DNA of 64,000 nt from Flavobacteriales bacterium (GTDB taxonomy: Bacteria > Bacteroidota > Bacteroidia > Flavobacteriales_F > PHOS-HE28). A model generated the notes under the pieces. The model ran no database searches. It was given only the letters and a program-made list of their open reading frames with translations, and was not told the origin of the DNA. The stretch covers positions 1,302,001 to 1,366,000 of the forward strand of contig JADJOI010000003.1 of the NCBI GenBank assembly GCA_016713875.1, in the 5' to 3' direction. Below are positions 1 through 7,945 of this stretch, one piece after another. The first letter of the stretch is position 1, and the number at the start of each line of letters is the position of its first letter. The translations under genes and the position numbers were made by a program.

Positions 1-1
1 C

Positions 2-271
2 ACCGCCCGGATCGTGGCGCAGGTGCGGAACTGCCCCAGCGGAGCATTGACCCTGCGGGAGCCCACGACGGAAGTCGCCCCGGACGAGCCTTCGATCCGC
101 ATCGAGCTGAGCCCGGACGGGCCTCTGCTGGTGCAGGGGCCAGTGACCGTGACGCTGCCGGACGGACGCACCGAGCACCGCACAGGGCGCTGCGCCCTGT
201 GCCGTTGCGGCCACTCCACCAACAAACCGTGGTGCGACGGCTCGCACCGCACACACGGCTTCCGGAGCTGA
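2..271 (+). CDS. CDGSH iron-sulfur domain protein, 5'-truncated
   Basis: The reading frame is open to the left edge, so the true start lies outside the window; the GTG at 14 is probably internal. The visible part begins with the end of a divergent ferredoxin-like [4Fe-4S] domain (RNCPSGAL) and ends with a CDGSH-type domain, CALCRCGHSTNKPWCDGSH, whose three Cys and one His would bind a [2Fe-2S] cluster. Bacterial proteins of this two-domain layout are small, cytoplasmic and of unknown role, probably electron transfer or cluster handling. The next gene begins 4 bp after the stop, so the two are probably cotranscribed. Confidence 0.8.
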   Translation, partial: TARIVAQVRNCPSGALTLREPTTEVAPDEPSIRIELSPDGPLLVQGPVTVTLPDGRTEHRTGRCALCRCGHSTNKPWCDGSHRTHGFRS

Positions 272-275
272 GCGC

Positions 276-1043
276 ATGGAGGTCCGCCACTATCTGGAAC
301 GGCTCGGTTCTCGCGGGATCGATCGCCCCGACCTCGACAGCCTGAAGCGCCTTCATCGGGCCCATCTGCTGGCGGTGCCCTTCGAGAACCTGCACATCCG
401 CGCTCGTATCCCGATCGAGCTGGACGTGGAGCGCCTGTTCGACAAGGTGGTGCGCCAACGGCGGGGCGGGTTCTGCTACGAGCTGAACGGGTTGTTCGCG
501 GAGCTCTTGGAGCGGCTGGGCTACCGCCTGGCTCGGGTGCAGGGGCAGGTGTACGAGCAACGCCGCCAGCGCTATGGGGCGCCCTTCGACCACATGGCCT
601 TGCTGGTGGAGGTGGGCGATGAGCGGTACCTGGTGGACGTGGGCTTCGGCGACCTCTTCATGGACCCTCTGCCGCTGCGGGTGGACGAACCCGTGCAGGA
701 TGGCGGGCGCACCTACCGGTTCAGCCACGACGGGTCCGGGCAGCTGGTGCTCAAGCGCGCGAACGGCCGCGGCGATGTGCCGGTGTACCGCTTCAGCACG
801 GACGACCACCCCTTCGCGGACTTCGCGCCGATGTGCCGCCACCACCAGACCTCGCCGCACAGCCACTTCACCCAGCGCACGGTGGTGAGCCTGGCCCTGC
901 CCGATGGTCGGGTGACCCTCACGGAACGACGCACCATCCTCACCCGCAACGGGGTGCGCGAGGAAAGGAGCCACGACGAGGTCGGCTTCCGCGAGGCGCT
1001 TTGGGCCCACTTCGGCATGACCCCGCCGGAGGCCTTCCATTGA
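276..1043 (+). CDS. Arylamine N-acetyltransferase
   Basis: Cytoplasmic enzyme that moves an acetyl group from acetyl-CoA to arylamines, hydrazines or similar acceptors through a cysteine thioester. The 255-residue length is normal for bacterial NATs. The catalytic triad is visible: Cys67 in RRGGFCYELN, His106 in FDHMALL and Asp121 in LVDVGFGD. The N-terminal motif VPFENL is also typical. The ATG lies 4 bp after the CDGSH gene stop. The natural substrate cannot be read from the sequence; it looks like a housekeeping or detoxification gene outside the respiratory island. Confidence 0.93.
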   Translation: MEVRHYLERLGSRGIDRPDLDSLKRLHRAHLLAVPFENLHIRARIPIELDVERLFDKVVRQRRGGFCYELNGLFAELLERLGYRLARVQGQVYEQRRQRYGAPFDHMALLVEVGDERYLVDVGFGDLFMDPLPLRVDEPVQDGGRTYRFSHDGSGQLVLKRANGRGDVPVYRFSTDDHPFADFAPMCRHHQTSPHSHFTQRTVVSLALPDGRVTLTERRTILTRNGVREERSHDEVGFREALWAHFGMTPPEAFH

Positions 1044-1059
1044 GCGGGCCGGGGACGGC

Positions 1060-1067
1060 TACTTTTG
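1060..1067 (+). promoter_or_regulatory. Bacteroidota -7 promoter element for the DedA gene
   Basis: TACTTTTG matches the Bacteroidota -7 consensus TAnnTTTG and lies 19 bp before the DedA ATG. The same octamer, in the same GC-rich setting, precedes the CCA-adding enzyme gene at 62889. No clear -33 box was recognised. Confidence 0.6.
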
Positions 1068-1085
1068 CCCGCCTCATCCCCGACC

Positions 1086-1742
1086 ATGGAGATCATCCAG
1101 GAGTTCTGGTATTTCATCACGCACCTCAACGAGACGCTTCCGGTCTTCATCAACGACCACGGCGCCTGGATCTACGCGCTGCTGTTCGCCATCATCTTCG
1201 TGGAGACCGGTCTGGTGGTGATGCCCTTCCTGCCGGGCGATTCGCTCCTCTTCGTGGCGGGGACCCTGGCCGCTGGCGGCATGCTGGACCTGGGGCTGCT
1301 GCTGGCGCTGCTCTTTGTGGCGGCGGTGCTGGGCGACAACATCAACTACGCGGTGGGCCGATGGTTCGGCGAGCATGTGGTGGGCTGGAAGCTCTTCGGC
1401 CGGGCGCTGGTGCGGCGCAAGGACCTCGACAAGACCCACGCCTACTTCGAGAAGTACGGGGTGAAGACGATCATCATCGCGCGCTTCGTGCCGATCGTGC
1501 GCACGATCACCCCATTCGTGGCCGGTGTGGGCGCAATGGACTACCGCCGCAAGTTCCTGCCCTACGATGTGCTCGGTGGGGTCCTGTGGATCGGGCTGCT
1601 GACCTTGATGGGCTACCTGTTCGGCAACCTGCCCTTCGTGCAGAAGCATTACGAGACCGTGATCCTGGCCATCATCGGCCTCAGCGTGCTGCCCATGGTG
1701 GTGGAATTGATCCGGCAGCGGCTCAATAAGCCGGCGGCCTGA
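1086..1742 (+). CDS. DedA/VTT family membrane protein
   Basis: A 218-residue integral membrane protein of the DedA (SNARE-associated/VTT) family, linked to polyprenyl-phosphate or phospholipid flipping and envelope homeostasis. Family hallmarks are the glycine/proline re-entrant segment VVMPFLPGDSLLF, the GDNINYAVGRWFG motif, and the RFVPIVRTITPFVAGVG motif with its conserved arginines. An upstream in-frame TTG would add seven residues, but it lies inside the -7 promoter box, so the ATG is preferred. The gene is followed 14 bp later by aroE. Confidence 0.9.
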   Translation: MEIIQEFWYFITHLNETLPVFINDHGAWIYALLFAIIFVETGLVVMPFLPGDSLLFVAGTLAAGGMLDLGLLLALLFVAAVLGDNINYAVGRWFGEHVVGWKLFGRALVRRKDLDKTHAYFEKYGVKTIIIARFVPIVRTITPFVAGVGAMDYRRKFLPYDVLGGVLWIGLLTLMGYLFGNLPFVQKHYETVILAIIGLSVLPMVVELIRQRLNKPAA

Positions 1743-1756
1743 GCGTTGAGGAACCC

Positions 1757-2512
1757 GTGGCACGCTATGGGTTGATCGGCCGGTCCCTCGGTCATTCGCG
1801 GTCTCCGGAACTCTTCGCCGACCTGTTCGCGCGTGAAGGGGTGTCCGGTGCGCGCTATGAACTCTTCGAACTGGAAGCGGTGGACCGACTTCCGGCGCTC
1901 ATCGGGGCTCACCCCGACCTGCGCGGGCTGAACGTCACCATCCCCTACAAGCAGGCGGTGATCCCGTTCCTTCACGCCCTGAGCACCGAGGCGGCCGCCG
2001 TCGGCGCCGTCAACAGCATCCGCATCGCGGGCGACCGGTGGACCGGTCACAACACGGACATCGAAGGGTTCCGCGCGCTGCTCACACCTCACCTGCGGAC
2101 CTTGACGGAACAATCCGGTCAGATGCGCCCACGCGCGCTGGTGCTCGGCAGCGGCGGCAGCAGCCGGGCCGTGGCGTACGTGCTGCGCGAACACGGACTG
2201 CGCTTCCGCGTGGTGAGCCGCAGCCGCGATCGAGGCGACCTCACCTGGGATCAAGTGGACCGGACAGTGATCGGGGTGTGCCGACTGATCATCAACACCA
2301 CCCCGCTGGGCATGTGGCCGACCGTGGAAGAGGAACCGCCCCTGCCCTACGCGTCGCTCACCGAACGGCATCACCTCATCGACCTGGTGTACAATCCGGA
2401 AGAGACCGTGTTCATGCGGAGAGGACGCGAAGCCGGCGCGGTGGTGGAGAACGGGCGGGTGATGTTGGAAAGGCAGGCGAAGGCGGCGTGGCGGTTCTGG
2501 GGGGAGGGTTGA
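1757..2512 (+). CDS. aroE: Shikimate dehydrogenase
   Basis: NADP-dependent reduction of 3-dehydroshikimate to shikimate in aromatic amino acid synthesis. The 251 residues start at GTG. Visible motifs are GRSLGHSRSP (shikimate-binding serines), NVTIPYK with the catalytic Lys, GAVNSI, HNTDIEGF (catalytic Asp), the nucleotide-binding VLGSGGSSRAV, and INTTPLGM near the C-terminus. It is the last core gene before the respiratory island. A sharp fall in G+C begins right after its stop codon. Confidence 0.95.
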   Translation: MARYGLIGRSLGHSRSPELFADLFAREGVSGARYELFELEAVDRLPALIGAHPDLRGLNVTIPYKQAVIPFLHALSTEAAAVGAVNSIRIAGDRWTGHNTDIEGFRALLTPHLRTLTEQSGQMRPRALVLGSGGSSRAVAYVLREHGLRFRVVSRSRDRGDLTWDQVDRTVIGVCRLIINTTPLGMWPTVEEEPPLPYASLTERHHLIDLVYNPEETVFMRRGREAGAVVENGRVMLERQAKAAWRFWGEG

Positions 2513-2521
2513 GCACCTCCA

Positions 2522-2676
2522 ACGTATGTATGGCCATACATATGTTTGAAAATACTGGTCTATAAGTCGCTCACTTTCAGCGGACTGCTGAACCAGTACA
2601 TCGCCCTGGCTAGCCAATTGATTGGTTACATGGCTGATATTCATGAGATTGAACATATGTATGGCCATGCATACGT
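2522..2676. repeat. 25-bp inverted repeat pair enclosing an AT-rich spacer
   Basis: Positions 2522-2546 and 2652-2676 are inverted copies of one 25-mer with a single mismatch. Each copy has its own palindromic core around ATGTATGGCCAT; in the left copy the 18-bp palindrome at 2525-2542 is perfect, and in the right copy (2656-2673) it has one mismatch. The 105-bp spacer is much more AT-rich than the flanks and holds further small inverted repeats (CCAATTGATTGG). The pair lies between aroE and the Rrf2 gene. It could be a double operator for that regulator or a small MITE-like insertion. No target-site duplication was seen. Confidence 0.7.
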
Positions 2677-2747
2677 CATACCCCCTGAAGCCGCCTCCCC
2701 TGACAGCCATCATCCCACCCCGTACTCCCATCCCAACTTTCGCCCCG

Positions 2748-3182
2748 ATGTTCTCCAAGGCCTGTGAATACGGCATCCGCGCGGCAGTGTGCATCGCAGG
2801 ATGTGGCCAGCAGGGCCTACACCTGAGCCTGAAGGCCATTGCCGAGCGGACCGACAGCCCGGAAGCCTTCACGGCAAAGGTCCTTCAGATACTCGTGCAT
2901 GCCGGGCTGGTCTGGTCGGTCAAGGGTCCTGGTGGAGGATTCAGCATTCCTGGATCCGAAGCACGGCGCATCCGACTGAGCCAGATCGTGGCCTGCATTG
3001 ACGGCGATGCCATCTACCGGGGTTGCGCCCTGGGCCTGGCACAATGCAACGCACGTGAACCGGGCCCATTGCACGAGAGCTTTCTCCAGGTGCGTGAGGA
3101 TCAAAGGCACATGCTGGAGACCACCACCCTGCACGACCTGGTGAGCGGCCTCCGCGAGGGACGGACCGTGCTCAAGCGCTGA
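2748..3182 (+). CDS. Rrf2 family transcriptional regulator (NsrR/IscR-like)
   Basis: A 144-residue winged-helix regulator. Rrf2 features are the start MFSKACEYGIRA, the recognition region after SLKAIAERTDSP, and the wing VKGPGGGFSI. Family members sense NO or Fe-S status through a [2Fe-2S] or [4Fe-4S] cluster. The cysteine region has Cys83, Cys93 and Cys100, but the third conserved position of Bacteroidota homologues (PCPxH) reads P-G-P-L-H, with Gly106 in place of Cys. The ATG at 2748 is chosen because the family N-terminus starts there; the frame runs upstream to 2622. The 3' end overlaps convergent norB by 11 bp. A role as an NO-responsive regulator is inferred from context. Confidence 0.85.
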   Translation: MFSKACEYGIRAAVCIAGCGQQGLHLSLKAIAERTDSPEAFTAKVLQILVHAGLVWSVKGPGGGFSIPGSEARRIRLSQIVACIDGDAIYRGCALGLAQCNAREPGPLHESFLQVREDQRHMLETTTLHDLVSGLREGRTVLKR

Positions 3183-4497
3183 CGCGCGAACGGGTCGACG
3201 CGTTCTGCTCGACAAGCAGCTGCCGGATCAGCGGGATCACCACCAGGGCCAGCCCAACGGCGACCACAGCGCCGGACGCGACGGACACGACAAGGACCGG
3301 CATCACCGGGCGCATGACCTCAGCGTGTTCCGACAGGCCAAGGCCCACAGCACGCCAGCCCTTCAGCACGCCGGCCAGGATAAGCGCCGACCACATGATG
3401 TGGAGCGCTACTCCCGCGATCCGAAGCCCCGCGCGCGGCCATCGGCCCACATGCGCAGCGTCGAAGCCCGACCAATGAGCGATGCAGGCCAGCAGGATGA
3501 ACGTGTTGATCCCGATGGTGGCGCCCATGGCGTGCGCGACGGTGACGTGGGTCCCGTGGGTGAACCGGTTGAGCGCGGGCACCGACATCAACAACGCGAG
3601 CAATAGGTTCAGCAGCACCCAGTGTTCCGCCCAGCGCAAGCAGCGTTGCCCGAAGCCCTCCTTGGGTGTCGTGCTGGGCTTCGTGCGCATCCCGCGCAGG
3701 ATGTCGAACATGATGAGCCACTCGGCCATGCTGATGGCATAGGCCGCATGCCGAAGCCACCCTGCCGTGGGTGCGTTGTACAGATGATGCCCCCAGTTGA
3801 ACATCAGGTTGGCGAGGCCGAGGAACCAGAACGTGTGCGCCTTGCCGCTGCGCGCCAGGGTCTCGTTGCCCGATACGCGAACGGCCAGGTACAGCGATGC
3901 ACCGTAGATGAGCTGGTTCCACGCCCCCACCATGCTGCCGTTGCTCTTCCACTGCACGGTGAGGTCGCGCAGATAGCTGGAACGGATGGCGGGCAGCAGC
4001 CAGAGGTTCTGTTCCACGAACGTGAACAGGAAGAAGATCAGGCCGGTGGTCCACATCCACAGGTACATGGGTGCGCCTCGACCGCGGCCGCGGAGCGCAC
4101 GGGCGTGGTCGATCAGCAGCAGCACCCACGCCAGACCGATCGGCAGGGCGAGCCAGGGTGGGAACTCCCAGTACTCACGTCCGCCGAACTTCCCGACCAG
4201 GTAGGAGATCAGTGCGATGGCCAACGAACCGGCCCACAGGAACAGGAACCCGTTAAGAAGCCGTCGATGCGGCTCCACCCCGACCGCGTCGGTGCGTGAG
4301 GCGAGCATCACGGCCACGGCCCCCGTCAGGATCCAGAAGAGCGCAGTGGTGGTGTGCAGCGGTCGCAGCCGGGTGAAGTCGAGCCACGGCGACGCCACCG
4401 GAAGCATGAATGCGATGCCAGCGAGGACGCCGAGCAGCAGCGCGGCCAGAAGCAGCGCGAGGGCCAGGACGGCGAGCGTGCGGACCGGTCCGATCAT
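3172..4497 (-). CDS. norB: Nitric oxide reductase large subunit, variant active site
   Basis: A 441-residue, about 12-helix member of the heme-copper oxidase superfamily paired with NorC, so most likely 2 NO to N2O + H2O at the cytoplasmic membrane. FeB ligands His237-His238 (NWGHHLYN) are present, and Glu259 lies 21 residues after the second His, as in cNOR. The helix VI position of the third FeB His, 51 residues before His237, is Asn186 (KSNGSMVG), and the usual HLWVEG Glu is Val190. The helix X pair HxH reads H-A-M (His322, Met324), so a low-spin heme ligand is changed. The start codon overlaps the norC stop (ATGA). It resembles the NOR-like proteins often annotated as cbb3 subunit I in Bacteroidota. 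Confidence 0.8.
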   Translation of the reverse strand: MIGPVRTLAVLALALLLAALLLGVLAGIAFMLPVASPWLDFTRLRPLHTTTALFWILTGAVAVMLASRTDAVGVEPHRRLLNGFLFLWAGSLAIALISYLVGKFGGREYWEFPPWLALPIGLAWVLLLIDHARALRGRGRGAPMYLWMWTTGLIFFLFTFVEQNLWLLPAIRSSYLRDLTVQWKSNGSMVGAWNQLIYGASLYLAVRVSGNETLARSGKAHTFWFLGLANLMFNWGHHLYNAPTAGWLRHAAYAISMAEWLIMFDILRGMRTKPSTTPKEGFGQRCLRWAEHWVLLNLLLALLMSVPALNRFTHGTHVTVAHAMGATIGINTFILLACIAHWSGFDAAHVGRWPRAGLRIAGVALHIMWSALILAGVLKGWRAVGLGLSEHAEVMRPVMPVLVVSVASGAVVAVGLALVVIPLIRQLLVEQNASTRSRVSA

Positions 4498-4928
4498 GGC
4501 CCGGTGGGTATGATGTAGGTGCCGGACCAATGGACGTGCTCCGGGGGAACACGGGAGCTGCCGTGCCGGTCCACCCAGGCCAGGAATGCGATCAAGGCGT
4601 CGATGTCGGTGTCATCCAGTGGATGAGCGGGCATGCGGCCCGTGCCGTAGCGGATGAAGGCGCGCAACCGATCGGGGTCGCGGTCCTGGGCCACGTTCGT
4701 GAGGTCGGGCCCCATGTATCCGCCCAGGCCGAACAACTGATGGCAGGCCTGGCAGTTGTGCACCTGCCAGAGCGAGCGGCCCCGCATCGCCGCGTCATCG
4801 GGAGCGCTGCTGCGCCCATCGAACAGTCCGGCGTAGATGGCCACCGTGTTCGCCACGAACGCGAGCACCAGCAGCGCGAGCGTGCCGGAACGCCACTTCA
4901 GAACGGAGCCATCGGCCGTCTCCTTCAT
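4494..4928 (-). CDS. norC: Nitric oxide reductase cytochrome c subunit
   Basis: A 144-residue membrane-anchored monoheme cytochrome c that feeds electrons to NorB. One N-terminal transmembrane helix (about residues 11-32) is followed by a periplasmic domain with the heme site CQACH in HNCQACHQLFGLGGYMGPD, a NorC hallmark; the likely distal Met is in GRMPAHPL. The ATG at 4928 is preferred over an upstream TTG. The predicted transcription start lies only about 3 bp upstream, so the message may be nearly leaderless. It is translationally coupled to norB. Confidence 0.88.
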   Translation of the reverse strand: MKETADGSVLKWRSGTLALLVLAFVANTVAIYAGLFDGRSSAPDDAAMRGRSLWQVHNCQACHQLFGLGGYMGPDLTNVAQDRDPDRLRAFIRYGTGRMPAHPLDDTDIDALIAFLAWVDRHGSSRVPPEHVHWSGTYIIPTGP

Positions 4929-4965
4929 TCCACTGCGAAGACACAACGACCCTCACCCTGAGCGA

Positions 4966-4979
4966 ATGATGCGCGTCAT
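4966..4979. promoter_or_regulatory. Crp/Fnr-type operator between norCB and the multicopper oxidase
   Basis: ATGATGCGCGTCAT, a TGAY-N4-RTCA palindrome. -7-like octamers lie 33 bp from its centre on both sides: TGTCTTCG on the minus strand (4936-4943, toward norC) and TTATTTCG on the plus strand (5002-5009, toward the oxidase). Confidence 0.65.
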
Positions 4980-5030
4980 GATATTCGGACTTGTTTATCC
5001 CTTATTTCGGCCCCCACTGAACTCCCGCCC

Positions 5031-6686
5031 ATGTTGCGTCCGTCGATCCTGTTGCCCACCTGTGTGCTCTCGATCGTCTCCGTGGCTCAGGTCATGAACC
5101 CCATGGCCGTTCCACCGGCCTTGGACCTGGACACCTTCGATCTGGATGTGGACGAGCACGTGGTGAACTTCTACCCTGGGGTGAATACGAACACCTATGG
5201 GGCGAGCGCGCCCTACCTGGGCCCGACGTTGATCCTTCACCGAGGAGATACGGCACGTGTCCGCGTACACAACCACCTCGGCCAGGTGACCAGCATGCAC
5301 TGGCATGGCATGCGCGTCCCGGGATGGGCCGATGGTGGCCCGCCACGTGAGGTGCTGCCGGGGGAGACTTGGTTCGTGGAGTTCCCGGTCAACAATCCGG
5401 CCGCCACCTTCTGGTACCACCCGCATCCGGACGGGCTCACCGCCGAGCAGGCCAACTTCGGTGTGGCCGGGGCCATCGTGGTGCGCGACAGCGTTGAAGC
5501 AGCGCTCGACCTGCCCCGCAGCTACGGTGTGGACGACCTGCCCGTGGTGATCCAGGACAGGCGGTTCGCCCCCAACGGCAACTTCGTGTTCGCCGCCTAC
5601 GGCGATTCCGTGCTGGTGAACGGCACCTCGCACGCGTATGTGGAGTGTCCGGCGCAGGTGGTGCGGCTGCGTCTGCTCAATGGCAGCAACGCGCGTGTCT
5701 ACCAGCTGGGTTTTGAGGACGGCCGCACCTTCCACGTGATCGCAGGCGATGGCGGCTTGCTGGCCGCGCCCGTGCCCACCGATCGGCTGCCCCTCAGCAA
5801 CGGCGAACGTGCCGAAGTGCTGGTGGACCTCACGGGCATGGCGGGCGACAGCCTCCTGCTCATGAGCTTCGGCAGTGAGCTGCCCCTGACCGTCCCCGGG
5901 TCCGACCATCCGCTGTGGGAAAGCAGCGCCCTCAACGGCATCGACTTCGCGGTCCTGCGCATCCGCGTAACGGCACCGACGGCGGACCCCGTGACGGTCA
6001 TTCCCGCATCCTTGGTGACCGTGACGCCTCCGGATGAGGCCGACGCGGTGCGGACCCGGACGAAGATCCTGGCCGGCATGGGCATGGTGGGCATGGGTAT
6101 GTTCACCATCAACGGGCTCATGTTCGATCCGGCCGTGGTGAACGACACGATGCTCCTCGGTACCGCCGAGGTGTGGGAGATCGAGAACATCAGCAACATG
6201 GCACATCCCATGCACCTGCACGGCGGGTCCTTCTACGTCCTGGACCGTGACGGGGCACCGCCCCACCCGTGGGAATCGGGGCCGAAGGACGTGGTGCTGG
6301 TGGACGCCGGCGCCAGCGCGCGCATCATCATGCGGTTCGACGACCTGAGCGACGGTTGGCCGTTCATGTACCACTGCCACAACCTGATGCACGAGGACAA
6401 CATGATGATGCTGCAGTACATCGTGGTGGATCCGAACACGGGTTCGGTGCCCGTGCGGCCGGAAGCTGCTTCGATCCACCCGGTACCATCCGACGGCCGC
6501 TTCACCTACAGGTGCCCCTTCCCACCCGAGGAACTCCGCATCACTGATACCATTGGTCGAGAGGTCCATCGGCAGGGCTCGCTTCCCCAACGCGGTGAGC
6601 TGACGCCCCCCCTGTCACCTGGCACATACATCGCCACGTTCAGCACCGGCGCTCGCCGGGCAATCGCTCATCTCGTCATCCAATGA
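5031..6686 (+). CDS. Multicopper oxidase with T9SS sorting domain
   Basis: A 551-residue secreted three-domain multicopper oxidase. An N-terminal signal peptide (about residues 1-20) leads into cupredoxin domains with all copper motifs: HWHG (90-93), WYHPH (128-132), HPMHLHG (392-398) and HCHNLMHEDNM (448-458), supplying type 1, 2 and 3 copper. The last 70 or so residues look like a T9SS type A sorting domain, so the enzyme is probably exported through the outer membrane. The substrate is unknown; CueO- or bilirubin-oxidase-like activity on phenols, Cu(I) or metal ions is possible. It is not a NirK, which has two domains. It shares a divergent control region with norCB and overlaps ric by 4 bp. 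Confidence 0.85.
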   Translation: MLRPSILLPTCVLSIVSVAQVMNPMAVPPALDLDTFDLDVDEHVVNFYPGVNTNTYGASAPYLGPTLILHRGDTARVRVHNHLGQVTSMHWHGMRVPGWADGGPPREVLPGETWFVEFPVNNPAATFWYHPHPDGLTAEQANFGVAGAIVVRDSVEAALDLPRSYGVDDLPVVIQDRRFAPNGNFVFAAYGDSVLVNGTSHAYVECPAQVVRLRLLNGSNARVYQLGFEDGRTFHVIAGDGGLLAAPVPTDRLPLSNGERAEVLVDLTGMAGDSLLLMSFGSELPLTVPGSDHPLWESSALNGIDFAVLRIRVTAPTADPVTVIPASLVTVTPPDEADAVRTRTKILAGMGMVGMGMFTINGLMFDPAVVNDTMLLGTAEVWEIENISNMAHPMHLHGGSFYVLDRDGAPPHPWESGPKDVVLVDAGASARIIMRFDDLSDGWPFMYHCHNLMHEDNMMMLQYIVVDPNTGSVPVRPEAASIHPVPSDGRFTYRCPFPPEELRITDTIGREVHRQGSLPQRGELTPPLSPGTYIATFSTGARRAIAHLVIQ

Positions 6687-7435
6687 ACAGCTCTATGAGC
6701 ACCATGCCCCTCCAGGAGCGCACCGTCGGCTCCATCGTGGCCGATGACTACCGCACCGCCGCCGTCTTCAACGCCCACGGGATCGACTTCTGCTGCAAGG
6801 GCGGACGCTCCATCGTAGAGGTCTGCCGCACCAAGGGCCTCGACCCTGACGCCTTGGAGCGCGAGATCCGCCAGGCCACGGAGCGCGAAAGCGGCGCGAG
6901 CGACGATGTTCAGCACTGGCCCTTGGCACGCCTCATCGAGCATATCGAACGCGTTCATCATCGCTTCGTGGAAAGCCGAAGCACCATCCTGCTGCAGTTC
7001 CTGGACAAGCTCTGCAGGGTGCACGGCGAGCGCCACCCCGAGCTGTTCGCCATCCGCGACGAATTCCAGGGATGCGCGCACGCCATGGCCGCCCACATGA
7101 AGAAGGAGGAACTGGTGCTCTTCCCCTTCATCAACCAACTGGAGCAAGCCCGGCAACACGGCATGCCGGCCCCCGCCCCGCATTTCGGCACGGTGGACAA
7201 CCCCATCGCCATGATGGAGCACGAGCACGATGCCGAAGGTGAGCGCTTCCGCCGCATCGCCGAGCTGAGCGATGGCTACAGTAACCCGCCCGACGGCTGC
7301 ACCACCTACGGCACCACGTACGCCATGCTGCGCGAGTTCGAGGAGGACCTGCACCGCCACATCCACCTGGAGAACAACATCCTCTTCCCGCGGGCCAAGG
7401 CCTTGGAACGGGAGTTGCGCTCCGAAAAGGTATGA
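6683..7435 (+). CDS. ric: Iron-sulfur cluster repair di-iron protein (Ric/ScdA/YtfE)
   Basis: A 250-residue cytoplasmic di-iron protein that restores Fe-S clusters damaged by NO or oxidative stress. The N-terminal ScdA domain has the motif HGIDFCCKGG. The rest is a hemerythrin-like four-helix bundle with His and Glu ligands in IERVHHRFVE, HMKKEELVLFP, MMEHEHDAEGE and HRHIHLENNILFP. The ATG overlaps the oxidase stop (ATGA) and its own stop overlaps the next start, so the three genes form one operon. Placement beside norCB and the operator at 4966 fits an NO-stress role. Confidence 0.93.
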   Translation: MNSSMSTMPLQERTVGSIVADDYRTAAVFNAHGIDFCCKGGRSIVEVCRTKGLDPDALEREIRQATERESGASDDVQHWPLARLIEHIERVHHRFVESRSTILLQFLDKLCRVHGERHPELFAIRDEFQGCAHAMAAHMKKEELVLFPFINQLEQARQHGMPAPAPHFGTVDNPIAMMEHEHDAEGERFRRIAELSDGYSNPPDGCTTYGTTYAMLREFEEDLHRHIHLENNILFPRAKALERELRSEKV

Positions 7436-7917
7436 AGGGTGCACCTTCCGGCCCGTTCCGCGAAGCAGCGTTGGCCGGTCGAGAGGAGATCTCCACAAAG
7501 CACCGCCACCTGATCGCACCTTCCCGCTTCCTGGTCCTTTGGCTGATGGCCCTGTTGGGCTGGTGCTGTTCCGCTGGTCCTGGGACGGCATCGGAGGACA
7601 ACGCCCATGGCCACCCGATCATCGATCATCGTTGGCCGGTGAATGCGGAGACGCAGGCTGGTATCCGGCGGATGCAGGCCGTGATCGCCGCCTATCCGGC
7701 CAACGGCCTCACCGGCGCCGAGCTGAAGGACACCCTGGGGGCCCAGCTCGATGGGATCTTCACCAACTGCACGATGGAGGGCGAGGCGCATGTGGCCTTG
7801 CATGACCATTTGGTGCCGCTGATGAGCCTGATGAGCGACCTGCCGGACGATCCCAGCGCTGAACAGGTCGAGGCGATCGGGGCACACCTCCGCACGTTCG
7901 ACGAGGAGTTCAGGTGA
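7432..7917 (+). CDS. Small secreted protein, CTMxGEAH family (copy 1)
   Basis: A 161-residue protein of unknown function, coupled to ric by an ATGA overlap. A hydrophobic segment near residues 30-45 ending in WCCSAG suggests a signal peptide, perhaps a lipoprotein. The mature part is predicted helical and holds FTNCTMEGEAHVALHDHL, rich in possible metal or heme ligands. It is clearly paralogous to the protein at 45740-46162: both share a W-x-N-x-E-T start, GIR-x-MQA, NGL-x-G, CTM-x-GEAH-x-ALH and PLM, then LPD-x-PS. Each copy adjoins an NO-metabolism gene, so a periplasmic NO- or metal-related role is inferred but unproven. Confidence 0.75.
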   Translation: MKGAPSGPFREAALAGREEISTKHRHLIAPSRFLVLWLMALLGWCCSAGPGTASEDNAHGHPIIDHRWPVNAETQAGIRRMQAVIAAYPANGLTGAELKDTLGAQLDGIFTNCTMEGEAHVALHDHLVPLMSLMSDLPDDPSAEQVEAIGAHLRTFDEEFR

Positions 7918-7945
7918 TCCCCCTGTGACCGACCGGACCGTTCGT

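Noticed and set aside
4995..6590. 531-residue open frame on the minus strand
   Set aside because: Antisense of the multicopper oxidase, whose copper motifs prove the plus frame.
5031..6686. Multicopper oxidase as copper nitrite reductase NirK
   Set aside because: It has the three-domain oxidase layout with a full type 2/3 trinuclear site (HWHG, WYHPH, HCH), not the two-domain NirK pattern.
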